The notes beneath the pieces were generated by a model that did no database searches, was not told where the DNA came from, and saw only the letters and a program-made list of their open reading frames with translations. Both the position numbers and the translations under genes were made by a program. From contig JAKEHF010000018.1 of NCBI GenBank assembly GCA_022615295.1, positions 1 to 14,697 of the forward strand: a DNA stretch of 14,697 nucleotides. Direction: 5' to 3'. Shown here in pieces: positions 1 to 5,969 of the stretch. Position 1 is the first letter of the stretch. Each line of letters starts with the position of its first letter. Source of the DNA: Actinomycetota bacterium. GTDB taxonomy: Bacteria > Actinomycetota > Acidimicrobiia > Spongiisociales > ZC4RG35.

Positions 1-741
1 GGAGCCACCTCCACCGCCAACCTGGTGGCACGTGCCAGGGGGGTGATCGCGGGCATCGAGGTGGCGGCCGCCGTTTTCAGACGGGTGGACGATCAGGTCG
101 GTTTCGAGCGTCGAGTGCTCGACGGTGCCGGCGTCGAGCCCGGTGACCTGGTGGCAATCACCCGGGGGAGCACCCGTTCCATCCTTCTCGCCGAGCGGGC
201 CGCCCTCAACCTGCTGGGCAGGATGTCGGGGGTGGCCACGGCGACTCGTGCCCTTGTCGACGCCGTCTCCGGGACCCGTGCCCAGATCACCGACACCAGG
301 AAGACGATGCCCGGTCTGCGGGCGCTCGACAAGTATGCGGTGCTGGTCGGTGGTGGCGTCAACCATCGCCTGGGTCTCTACGACGCGGTGCTCATCAAGG
401 ACAACCACATCACGGCGACCGGTGACCTCGCCACCGCGGTGGCCGCGGCCAGGGAGATGTACGGGTCGGCCACCATGATCGAGGTCGAGGTCGACGGTCT
501 GGACCTGCTGGCACAGGTCCTCGAGACCAGTGCAGACAGGGTGTTGCTCGACAACATGGATCCCGAGACCTTGAAGCGGGCGGTGGAGATGGCTGCAGGC
601 CGGGTCGTCACCGAGGCCTCGGGTGGAGTCACCCTTGACACGGTCCGGGTCATCGCCGAGACCGGGGTGGATTTTATAGCCGTTGGTTGGATCACCCACA
701 GTGCACCTCAGCTGGACCTGGCCCTCGACTTCGTCGCGTGA
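1..741 (+). CDS. nadC: Nicotinate-nucleotide pyrophosphorylase (quinolinate phosphoribosyltransferase), 5'-truncated by window edge
   Basis: The cytoplasmic enzyme converts quinolinate and PRPP to nicotinate mononucleotide, CO2 and pyrophosphate, the de novo entry into NAD. The frame is open from base 1; the first codons read GATSTANLVARARGVIAG, the usual NadC stretch ahead of the first domain, so the start lies upstream and the GTG at 25 is only internal. Family signatures seen: TDTRKTMPGLRALDKYAV (Lys at window codon 101), GGGVNHRLGLYDAVLIKDNH (Lys at codon 133), LLDNM, EASGGV and GVDFIAVGWITHSAPQLDL at the C-terminus. The usual tail has GAL where this one has GWI, a minor difference. About 246 codons are visible of a family length near 280. 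The stop is 25 bases before the mdh ATG on the same strand, so co-transcription is likely. Confidence 0.97.
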   Translation, partial: GATSTANLVARARGVIAGIEVAAAVFRRVDDQVGFERRVLDGAGVEPGDLVAITRGSTRSILLAERAALNLLGRMSGVATATRALVDAVSGTRAQITDTRKTMPGLRALDKYAVLVGGGVNHRLGLYDAVLIKDNHITATGDLATAVAAAREMYGSATMIEVEVDGLDLLAQVLETSADRVLLDNMDPETLKRAVEMAAGRVVTEASGGVTLDTVRVIAETGVDFIAVGWITHSAPQLDLALDFVA

Positions 742-766
742 ACGGCCCTCGGTACCCTCGCACCAA

Positions 767-1750
767 ATGACAGAACCCATGAGGGTCGCCGTCACCGGCG
801 CCGCCGGACAGATCGGCTACTCGTTGCTCTTCCGGATCGCCGCAGGGGCGATGCTGGGCCCGGACCGGCCCCTGGTCCTTCAGATGCTGGAGATCGAGCC
901 CGCCATGGATGCGCTCGAGGGGGTGGCCATGGAGCTCGAGGACTGCGCCTTTCCCCTGCTCGAGGACATGGTTCTGACCACGGATCCGGAGGTCGCCTTC
1001 GCCGACGCACAGGTGGCCCTCCTCGTCGGGGCCATGCCCCGCAGGGCGGGGATGGAGCGCTCCGACCTCCTCAGCGCCAACGGGGCGATCTTTGGGGTGC
1101 AGGGTCGGGCCATCGCATCCGCAGCCCGGCCGGAGGTCAGGGTGCTGGTCGTGGGCAACCCGGCCAACACCAACGCACTGATCGCGGTGAACAACGCCGC
1201 AGGCATCGATCCGGCGTCTTTCACTGCGATGACAAGGCTCGACCACAACAGAGCGGTCAGCCGCCTCGCCGCCAAGTTGGGAATACCGGTGACCGCGGTG
1301 CGTCGCATGACCATATGGGGGAACCACTCGACCACCCAGTACCCCGACCTGTTCCACTGCGTCGCCGACGGCAGCCCCGCCATCGACCTGGTGGAGCGGT
1401 CGTGGGTCGAGACCGAGTACATACCTGCCGTGGCCAAACGGGGGGCGGCGATCATCGAGGCTCGTGGCGCCTCCTCGGCGGCTTCCGCGGCCAACGCCGC
1501 CATCGACCATGTCCGTGATTGGGTGTCGGGCACGGCAGACGGCGACTGGGTGTCGGTCGGCCTCGTCTCCGATGGGTCCTATGGCGTTCCCGAGGGTCTG
1601 GTCTCCTCGTTCCCGTGCGTGGCCCGAGAGGGGAGATGGGAGATCGTCCGCGGCCTGGAGATCGACGAGTTCTCCAGAAGGCTCATCGACGTCTCGGTGG
1701 CTGAGTTGGTTGAGGAAAGGGACGCGGTCAGGGAACTCGGGTTGATCTGA
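767..1750 (+). CDS. mdh: Malate dehydrogenase (cytosolic-type, NAD-dependent)
   Basis: It interconverts malate and oxaloacetate with NAD in the TCA cycle. The start chosen is the ATG at 767 (327 aa), because the Rossmann motif GAAGQIG then falls at residues 11-17, as in the family; an in-frame upstream extension to 683 would overlap nadC and has no family counterpart. An ATG at 779 is an alternative. Other motifs: substrate-loop arginines R92 and R98, VVGNPANTNALI at 128-139, the catalytic pair D159/H187 in MTRLDHNR and IWGNHSTTQYPD, and R162. Length matches the 325-330 aa cytosolic-type group. The ribosome site is weak (no clear GGAGG), which suggests expression together with nadC. The C-terminus VRELGLI looks natural. 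Its last 23 bases overlap a small minus-strand ORF tail to tail. Confidence 0.97.
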   Translation: MTEPMRVAVTGAAGQIGYSLLFRIAAGAMLGPDRPLVLQMLEIEPAMDALEGVAMELEDCAFPLLEDMVLTTDPEVAFADAQVALLVGAMPRRAGMERSDLLSANGAIFGVQGRAIASAARPEVRVLVVGNPANTNALIAVNNAAGIDPASFTAMTRLDHNRAVSRLAAKLGIPVTAVRRMTIWGNHSTTQYPDLFHCVADGSPAIDLVERSWVETEYIPAVAKRGAAIIEARGASSAASAANAAIDHVRDWVSGTADGDWVSVGLVSDGSYGVPEGLVSSFPCVAREGRWEIVRGLEIDEFSRRLIDVSVAELVEERDAVRELGLI

Positions 1751-1847
1751 CCGCATAACCGGCCTCGACGGCGCCCGTGTTGTTGAGGAGGAGGATGAGA
1801 CCGACTCCGACGACCACCAGCCCGAAGAAGAGCCGTCCCCAGTTCAC
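1728..1847 (-). CDS. Small single-span membrane protein (39 aa), possibly a clipped LiaI/LiaF-type (DUF5668-like) segment
   Basis: A GTG at 1847 opens 39 codons: an N-terminal MNWGRLFF, then one strongly hydrophobic span (GLVVVGVGLILLL, about residues 9-21), then NNTGAVEAG and a short basic tail ending in TRVP. A good ribosome site, AAAGGGGA, lies 4 bases ahead, and the start is only 11 bases after the SCP2-like gene stop on the same strand, so it sits like the last gene of that operon. The pattern WGRLFFGLVVVGVGLILLL followed by NN resembles the first membrane helix of DUF5668/LiaF-N-type proteins, which normally continue with a second helix. Here the frame ends inside the mdh 3' end, so it may be a genuine small protein or a truncated remnant. 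The family link is my impression only. Confidence 0.5.
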   Translation of the reverse strand: MNWGRLFFGLVVVGVGLILLLNNTGAVEAGYAVRSTRVP

Positions 1848-1851
1848 TCGG

Positions 1852-1859
1852 TCCCCTTT
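1852..1859 (-). promoter_or_regulatory. Ribosome binding site for the 39-codon ORF
   Basis: The minus-strand sequence AAAGGGGA ends 4 bases before the GTG at 1847. It partly covers the stop codon of the SCP2-like gene (1859-1861), an arrangement that suggests coupled translation. It is the main reason to treat the tiny ORF as real. Confidence 0.5.
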
Positions 1860-2242
1860 CAGTATTCGATGTCGATTACGCCGACGGCGGCGCCCCATTG
1901 CTGGATGGCCGACTGATGTTGCATGAGCTTGGCCAGGTTCCCCGAGACCTTGAGCTTCCCGGTCATGAAGGCGGTCTGGGTGTTCATCTCCCCCTTGGAG
2001 ATGGCCATCGCCGTGTCGTAGGACTGTTTGACGGTCACATCGGCGCCTTCGATCTCGCCAAGGGAAACCGCCGCCGATCCGTCACGAGCGGCCAGGTAGT
2101 AGTTGACCTCGCCCTCGGGCCCACCCTCGGTGTGGAACTGGATGGAGAGAGTGGCGGTTCCGATGGCGTTCTTGAAACCCTCGTGGTTGCCGAGGGCGTC
2201 GGTGACTGCCTGGGCCCAGTCGGCGGTGAGGAACTTGGACAA
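1859..2242 (-). CDS. SCP2 sterol-binding-domain protein
   Basis: A stand-alone SCP2-like domain of 127 aa with no enzyme domain and no signal peptide, so probably cytoplasmic and lipid-binding; the ligand cannot be told. Features that fit: an N-terminal helix (SKFLTADWAQAVTDAL), a beta-sheet stretch (ATLSIQFHTEGG, then EVNYYLAARDGSAAVSL), the segment DVTVKQSYDTAMAISKGEMN, then AFMTGKLKVSGNLAKLMQ, which matches the hallmark G-K-(L/I)-x-(V/I)-x-G-(N/D) near the SCP2 C-terminus. The start is taken as TTG at 2242 because AAGGAG lies 5 bases upstream and the next residues fit a domain start. An in-frame upstream GTG at 2290 would add 16 unmatched residues. It lies 54 bases after the DHDPS-family gene on the same strand. 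Confidence 0.85.
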   Translation of the reverse strand: MSKFLTADWAQAVTDALGNHEGFKNAIGTATLSIQFHTEGGPEGEVNYYLAARDGSAAVSLGEIEGADVTVKQSYDTAMAISKGEMNTQTAFMTGKLKVSGNLAKLMQHQSAIQQWGAAVGVIDIEY

Positions 2243-2247
2243 GACGG

Positions 2248-2253
2248 CTCCTT
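2248..2253 (-). promoter_or_regulatory. Ribosome binding site that selects a TTG start for the SCP2-like gene
   Basis: Minus-strand AAGGAG followed by CCGTC and then TTG at 2242. Spacing is ideal, and no comparable site precedes the upstream GTG at 2290. This supports a rare TTG start. Confidence 0.65.
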
Positions 2254-2296
2254 GATGTCGATCGGAAGCCGTGATCGTAGCCACGACCACCTGGCC

Positions 2297-3151
2297 TCAT
2301 CCGATGAGCTTGGCGATGGAGGTCTCGGTGCCCCTGGGGAGACGGGTCAGCGGGTGTCGCGGGTGTCCCGGCTCGAGCCCGGCCGCTTTGGCCGCCGCCT
2401 TGACCCCGGGGATGCCGTGACTCTCGACGTCGGCGCTCAGGGCGCTGAGACGCTTCTGGAGACGTCGCGCCCCGGTGGGCGAGCTGCGTGCGGCGCGCAG
2501 GGTGCGGAGCACTAGCTCGGGCGCGTAGTTGCCACTGGCGGTGATGGCACCGTGACAACCAACGGCGATGGCCGCGGTGAGGGCCCGGGATGAGCCGTTA
2601 TAGAGGACGAAGGGGGAGCGGGTGGCGTCCAGGATCGCCTGGAGACGGACCACATCACCGCTCGAGTCCTTCATGCCGACGATGTTGTGATGTCTGGCGA
2701 GACGTGCCACGACCTCCACCGGCAGGCTGTAGGCCGTGTACACCGGGACGGAGTAGATGAGCACGGGCACGGTCGAGTGGTCGGCGATGGTCTGGAAGTA
2801 GGCGGCCACCGCGTCGTGGCGACCCCTGGCTAGAGCGGTCGGGGTGAGGACGAGGAGGCTGTCGGCACCGGCGTCCGTCGCCTCGGCGACCTGGGCGAGC
2901 CCCACCCGTGTGGTCTCGGCGGCGATCCCAGATGTGATATGGGTCCGGCGTCGTCTCGCTGCCTTGATCAGCCGGGAGCGCTCCCCGGGCTCGAGATACT
3001 GGCCCTCACCGGTCGACCCACCGAAAAGGAAGCCTTCGATACCCAGATCCGCCAGGGTCCTGACGTTGGCGGCGTGGGCCTTGAGGTCGATCTCGCCCCG
3101 CTGGGTGAACGGTGTGACCAGGGCCGGCATGTACTCGGGGAAGCCGGACAT
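2297..3151 (-). CDS. DHDPS / N-acetylneuraminate lyase superfamily protein, probably not DapA
   Basis: A 284-aa class I (Schiff-base) aldolase/lyase of the (beta/alpha)8 DHDPS superfamily. Visible residues: the pyruvate-binding loop GGSTGEG at 44-50, Tyr133 in LIYSVP, and the Schiff-base Lys161 in GMKDSSGD. Tyr and Lys fall at the same numbers as in E. coli DapA. The DapA arginine at 138, which binds aspartate-semialdehyde carboxylate, is replaced: the stretch after Tyr133 reads SVPVYTAY, with Tyr at 138. This argues against dihydrodipicolinate synthase and for another 2-keto-acid aldolase or lyase; the substrate is not known. The stop is 54 bases before the SCP2-like gene start, and the gene begins 29 bases after the last Tad gene, so read-through from the Tad block is possible. 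The ribosome site is weak. An ATG at 3130 is an alternative start. Confidence 0.9.
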   Translation of the reverse strand: MSGFPEYMPALVTPFTQRGEIDLKAHAANVRTLADLGIEGFLFGGSTGEGQYLEPGERSRLIKAARRRRTHITSGIAAETTRVGLAQVAEATDAGADSLLVLTPTALARGRHDAVAAYFQTIADHSTVPVLIYSVPVYTAYSLPVEVVARLARHHNIVGMKDSSGDVVRLQAILDATRSPFVLYNGSSRALTAAIAVGCHGAITASGNYAPELVLRTLRAARSSPTGARRLQKRLSALSADVESHGIPGVKAAAKAAGLEPGHPRHPLTRLPRGTETSIAKLIG

Positions 3152-3180
3152 CAGCTCAGACTAGGAGACAGCGGTGTGCG

Positions 3181-3732
3181 TCAAGTCGGAGCTGGTGGTT
3201 CGATGCGGAAGATCGCGTCATCGGCGAGCGCCATACTCCCGTTCCACCACAGGAACCCGGTCTGCCACTGGTGGCTGTAGTCGATCTTCACCCCGATCCA
3301 GTCGGCGGCCCCCTCTGTGTTGACCCGGTCGCCGGGATCCCAGTTGCCACCAATGGTCTCCAGCCAGCTGGATCCGGTGCAGATCAGATCCGGAGTGTCG
3401 GCGCCGGCCGGCCGGTAGATGTTCACCAAGGTGCTGTTGGCGGCATAAGCACCACCGGCATCCGACTTGTAGATGTGGACTCGATCGATGGCCCCGGTAT
3501 CCAGCGACTGGAGGGCCCCGGCGGCGGCCTCGAGGATGACACAGTCGGCGTCACCGAAGTTGGCGGTGGAGGCGGCGACACGACCCGCCTCCCTCGATGC
3601 GGTTGCCACCGTCAACGAGTCCCTGAAGACCATGCCGTACTCGTAAGCGCCCAACGACAGCATCAGGAGGAGCGTGAACATGATCGCGAACTCGATGAGA
3701 GTCACACCGCGATCGTCTCTGAGGCGTCCCAT
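3181..3732 (-). CDS. TadE-like pseudopilin, fourth copy (last gene of the Tad block)
   Basis: A 183-aa TadE-family minor pilin. The N-terminus MGRLRDDRG then VTLIEF is a type IV/class III prepilin leader: Gly9 at -1 and Glu14 at +5 of the expected peptidase cut, followed by a membrane helix (about 11-33) and the TadE-typical RDSLTVATASREAGRVAA. The rest should lie outside the membrane and carries two cysteines (ADC, LIC). The C-terminus, DWIGVKIDYSHQWQTGF then IFRIEP, matches the tails of the three other TadE copies here. The ATG at 3732 overlaps the TadG stop (TGATG); a GTG one codon earlier (3735) is also possible. Translation is probably coupled to the upstream TadG gene, since no separate strong ribosome site is seen. 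Confidence 0.87.
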   Translation of the reverse strand: MGRLRDDRGVTLIEFAIMFTLLLMLSLGAYEYGMVFRDSLTVATASREAGRVAASTANFGDADCVILEAAAGALQSLDTGAIDRVHIYKSDAGGAYAANSTLVNIYRPAGADTPDLICTGSSWLETIGGNWDPGDRVNTEGAADWIGVKIDYSHQWQTGFLWWNGSMALADDAIFRIEPPAPT

Positions 3733-5264
3733 CACTCGTTAGGGGTGAGACGGACAGGGTTGCCGATCACCCGCGCTTCCCACGTGGTCCTGTCGTGCTG
3801 GGTGTTGAGCTCGAGCCGCATCGTCCAGAAACACCCAATCGGATTGGTGTCGTCGCATGTGTAGGTGTCTGGTATGGGGATGGTGGCCTCCACCCATTGC
3901 CCGTTGTACTGGGCGGTTCCATTGACCGTCGTCCTCAGGGTGCAGCCATTGACGTTGGGACCGGACACCGACCAGGCGCAGCCGGTGGCGAGAGCCCCGC
4001 CCGGCTGCCTCACACTCATGAAAGTCGTCCCTGCACCCTCCCCGGGGTCGAAGAAGCGAAGTTCCAGGATCTTCCCGGCATGCTCCGGGGTGATCTCCGC
4101 GAGGTAGACCGTTGCAGTCCCGCTGACGTCGTTGGTGAAGATCGACATCGTGTCGATGGCGTAGACCCGGGGGTTGTTGGCCGGTGTACCGCTGGTAGGA
4201 CTCGAGGCGGCGAGGACGGCGTAGCTGTTGCTGCCGCCGATGCTGGAGCCACCGTTGCTGACGCGGAGGATGTAGATACCGGCCGGGACCGTGCCTCCGC
4301 TGGCGTCGAGCCGGCACAGACGGAACCAGCTGTTCTCATGGCTGGAGGCGTTCGATTCCGAGTCGATCGTGAGAGTGGAACCTCCGATGCTGCACGTGGC
4401 CGCCACGTTGTTGTCTCGGGCTATGAGCGGGGTGCCGTCGGGTTGGAAGACACGGAACGTTGTGTGGGTCCCACCATTGGCGCTGTTGGTCAGTGACTCC
4501 TCGTCGCCCGTTTCCGCGAAACCAGACCGGTCATAGAACCCACCGTCGTAGAGATAGATGTCGACCGAGGTCTTGCCGACCGGTACGTCGATCCCGTAGT
4601 AGTAGTACTCGGGGTCGAACTCGGGGTTGGACCCGGGACAGTTGAAGGCACATGTCACCAGATACGGGTCACCGTGCTGTTTTGCGGTACGACGGCCATT
4701 GACAGCTCCCCAGAAGTTCTGGCTGAAGTTCTGACACTGGCCAAGGGTGCTCAGACCACTGCTGTTAAGGTTGGTGGCCTGCACTCCAGGACCGAGACCG
4801 AAGCACCCTGTCGGGCTGCCGAGGGGGACCGGCTTTATGTATTCGGCTGTGGCGACTCGGCGGATGTCGAAGCTGTCGAAGCCGAGGACCCGGAGAAAGA
4901 AGGTGGCGATCGTGGAGTCGAGGGTCACCTCCAGCTTGTTGTCGGCGAGGGCCTGCCAGGCGAGTTCGTCGGGCCCGCCGGTGCCAGTGGGGCTTCCGTT
5001 CACGCTGCCGATCGAGTATCCGTTGGCCTGGGCGCCATTGACGGCGAACGTAGAGACGTTGGCCGTGTCACCGGGCAGATAGACGACACCGGCGAGAGCC
5101 GAAGCGTCGGCGGCCCGTTGCACCCGGGCGGCGTTGAGGAAGATCCAGCCAAGATCGATGGCGAAGGCGGCCATCCCGATGAGGAGGACCAGCATGACGG
5201 TGATGAAGGGGAGGGCCGCCCCGTGGTCACCCTCTCCACGCACGAGATCTCTGAGCCGGCTCAT
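3732..5264 (-). CDS. TadG-like protein, second copy: Tad N-terminal domain with large beta-rich outer domain
   Basis: A 510-aa protein. Residues 12-60 form a Tad/Flp-type N-terminal domain: GDHGAALPF, a membrane helix at about 18-37, then LGWIFLNAARVQRAADASAL and LAGVVYLPGD. The remaining roughly 430 residues are predicted outside the membrane, rich in Gly, Ser, Thr and Asn with alternating hydrophobic strands, and contain ten cysteines. No von Willebrand A metal site (DxSxS) is seen, unlike many TadG proteins. The leader lacks Glu at +5, so peptidase processing is doubtful. The start is ATG 5264: it has GGAGG ten bases upstream and overlaps the preceding TadE stop as ATGA. An in-frame start at 5351 would run deep into that TadE gene. 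It is a full-length paralog of the TadG at 5970-7511, sharing FFL-x-V-x-G, EYI, LGSPT, NFW and IGNP blocks. Confidence 0.87.
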   Translation of the reverse strand: MSRLRDLVRGEGDHGAALPFITVMLVLLIGMAAFAIDLGWIFLNAARVQRAADASALAGVVYLPGDTANVSTFAVNGAQANGYSIGSVNGSPTGTGGPDELAWQALADNKLEVTLDSTIATFFLRVLGFDSFDIRRVATAEYIKPVPLGSPTGCFGLGPGVQATNLNSSGLSTLGQCQNFSQNFWGAVNGRRTAKQHGDPYLVTCAFNCPGSNPEFDPEYYYYGIDVPVGKTSVDIYLYDGGFYDRSGFAETGDEESLTNSANGGTHTTFRVFQPDGTPLIARDNNVAATCSIGGSTLTIDSESNASSHENSWFRLCRLDASGGTVPAGIYILRVSNGGSSIGGSNSYAVLAASSPTSGTPANNPRVYAIDTMSIFTNDVSGTATVYLAEITPEHAGKILELRFFDPGEGAGTTFMSVRQPGGALATGCAWSVSGPNVNGCTLRTTVNGTAQYNGQWVEATIPIPDTYTCDDTNPIGCFWTMRLELNTQHDRTTWEARVIGNPVRLTPNE

Positions 5265-5857
5265 GGAACGAAAGCCTCCGGCTCCAGTCTGGTGATCGTC
5301 GCCTCGTCGATGCCGAACGACCCTCGGAAGGGCGGGAACCCCGTTATCCACTCGCTATCAAGGTGGACGCTCACCCCAACGAGGTCGAGGACCAGCTCCG
5401 TCCCGCCGACAACGCCCACTTGGGCCTGTCGTCCCGGCCCGACCGGGTATTGCGTCGAAAGGTTGTCCCAGCCATCCCCCGGGAGCGCAGGTTGGTTGCA
5501 CTGGTCGGGATCACCGCCGTTGTACACCCAGACGTTGGTCAAAGCGGGCGTCCCGGTGCCCGGGTCGGCCTTGAAGATACGAACCTCGCTGATCCGTTCC
5601 AGGTCGCGTTGGGTGACCATACTGGCGATGCCCAGGACCACGGCGCAATCGGCTTGGTCGTGGGTCCCGGCGAGGGCGGCCACCCGAGCTCCCTCGCGGG
5701 ACATGGCGGCAACGGCCAGATAGTCCTTGAAGAACATCCCCAACTCGAGGACGGCCATGACGATGAGTATCAAGATGGGAAAGACCAACGAGGCCTCTAT
5801 CAGTGTTGCCCCGCGGTCGTCACCAGCCTTGGTACGTCTCAGGTCCCAGCCCAACAT
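5261..5857 (-). CDS. TadE-like pseudopilin, third copy
   Basis: A 198-aa TadE-family protein. The 16-residue basic leader ends in DDRG, then ATLIE, so Gly16 is at -1 and Glu21 at +5 of a prepilin-peptidase site. A membrane helix (VFPILILIVMAVLELGMFF) is followed by KDYLAVAAMSREGARVAAL, the TadE signature. The outer part has two cysteines (ADC, QC) and ends with DLVGVSVHLDSEWITGF and ITRLEPEAFVP, like its paralogs. ATG 5857 is preceded by a G-rich ribosome site (TAGGGGGC). The gene is first after a 112-base gap in the block, so it may have its own promoter (see 5884-5912). The stop overlaps the following TadG start by four bases (ATGA). Confidence 0.88.
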   Translation of the reverse strand: MLGWDLRRTKAGDDRGATLIEASLVFPILILIVMAVLELGMFFKDYLAVAAMSREGARVAALAGTHDQADCAVVLGIASMVTQRDLERISEVRIFKADPGTGTPALTNVWVYNGGDPDQCNQPALPGDGWDNLSTQYPVGPGRQAQVGVVGGTELVLDLVGVSVHLDSEWITGFPPFRGSFGIDEATITRLEPEAFVP

Positions 5858-5969
5858 CCGTCTTGCCCCCTAGCCACCGTGAGAGGTTAACCGCCCTGCG
5901 TAGTGCGGTAAATGGCCAATTGGGCCCGACCATGGCCCCTGCGAGCACGGGGCGTGGGGGACGGACGCT
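5858..5969. other. Gap between the two halves of the Tad block
   Basis: Of the five junctions in the six-gene block this is the only one with spacing (112 bases); all others overlap. It holds a weak hairpin (GCCCC at 5935-5939 with GGGGC at 5949-5953, nine-base loop, no T-run), a perfect CCAATTGG at 5916-5923, and the candidate promoter listed separately. No ORF with a ribosome site was seen. Confidence 0.5.
5884..5912 (-). promoter_or_regulatory. Possible internal promoter ahead of the third TadE gene
   Basis: On the minus strand TTTACC (5912-5907) and TAACCT (5889-5884) are separated by 17 bases, which suits a housekeeping sigma factor, although each box matches only partly. Transcription would start near 5877, giving a short leader that contains the TadE ribosome site. 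It is supported mainly by position in the only gap of the block. Confidence 0.3.

Noticed and set aside
683..766. Upstream start for mdh
   Set aside because: It overlaps nadC and adds residues with no counterpart before the Rossmann motif.
692..1756. Long open frame on the minus strand opposite mdh
   Set aside because: It mirrors the codon pattern of the well-supported mdh gene in GC-rich DNA. Its protein is rich in Gly, His, Arg and Asp with no domain and has no ribosome site.
2297..3151. Assignment as dapA (dihydrodipicolinate synthase)
   Set aside because: The substrate-binding Arg at DapA position 138 is replaced by Tyr, and no lysine-pathway gene is next to it, so only the superfamily is named.
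3732..5264. DapA-like, phage or S-layer origin of the large TadG outer domains
   Set aside because: No phage genes, S-layer homology repeats or vWA motifs were seen. The N-terminal Tad domain and coupling to TadE genes explain them better.
4674..5723. 349-codon open frame on the plus strand opposite the TadG and TadE genes
   Set aside because: It is antisense to two coupled genes with clear signal helices and carries no family motif or ribosome site.
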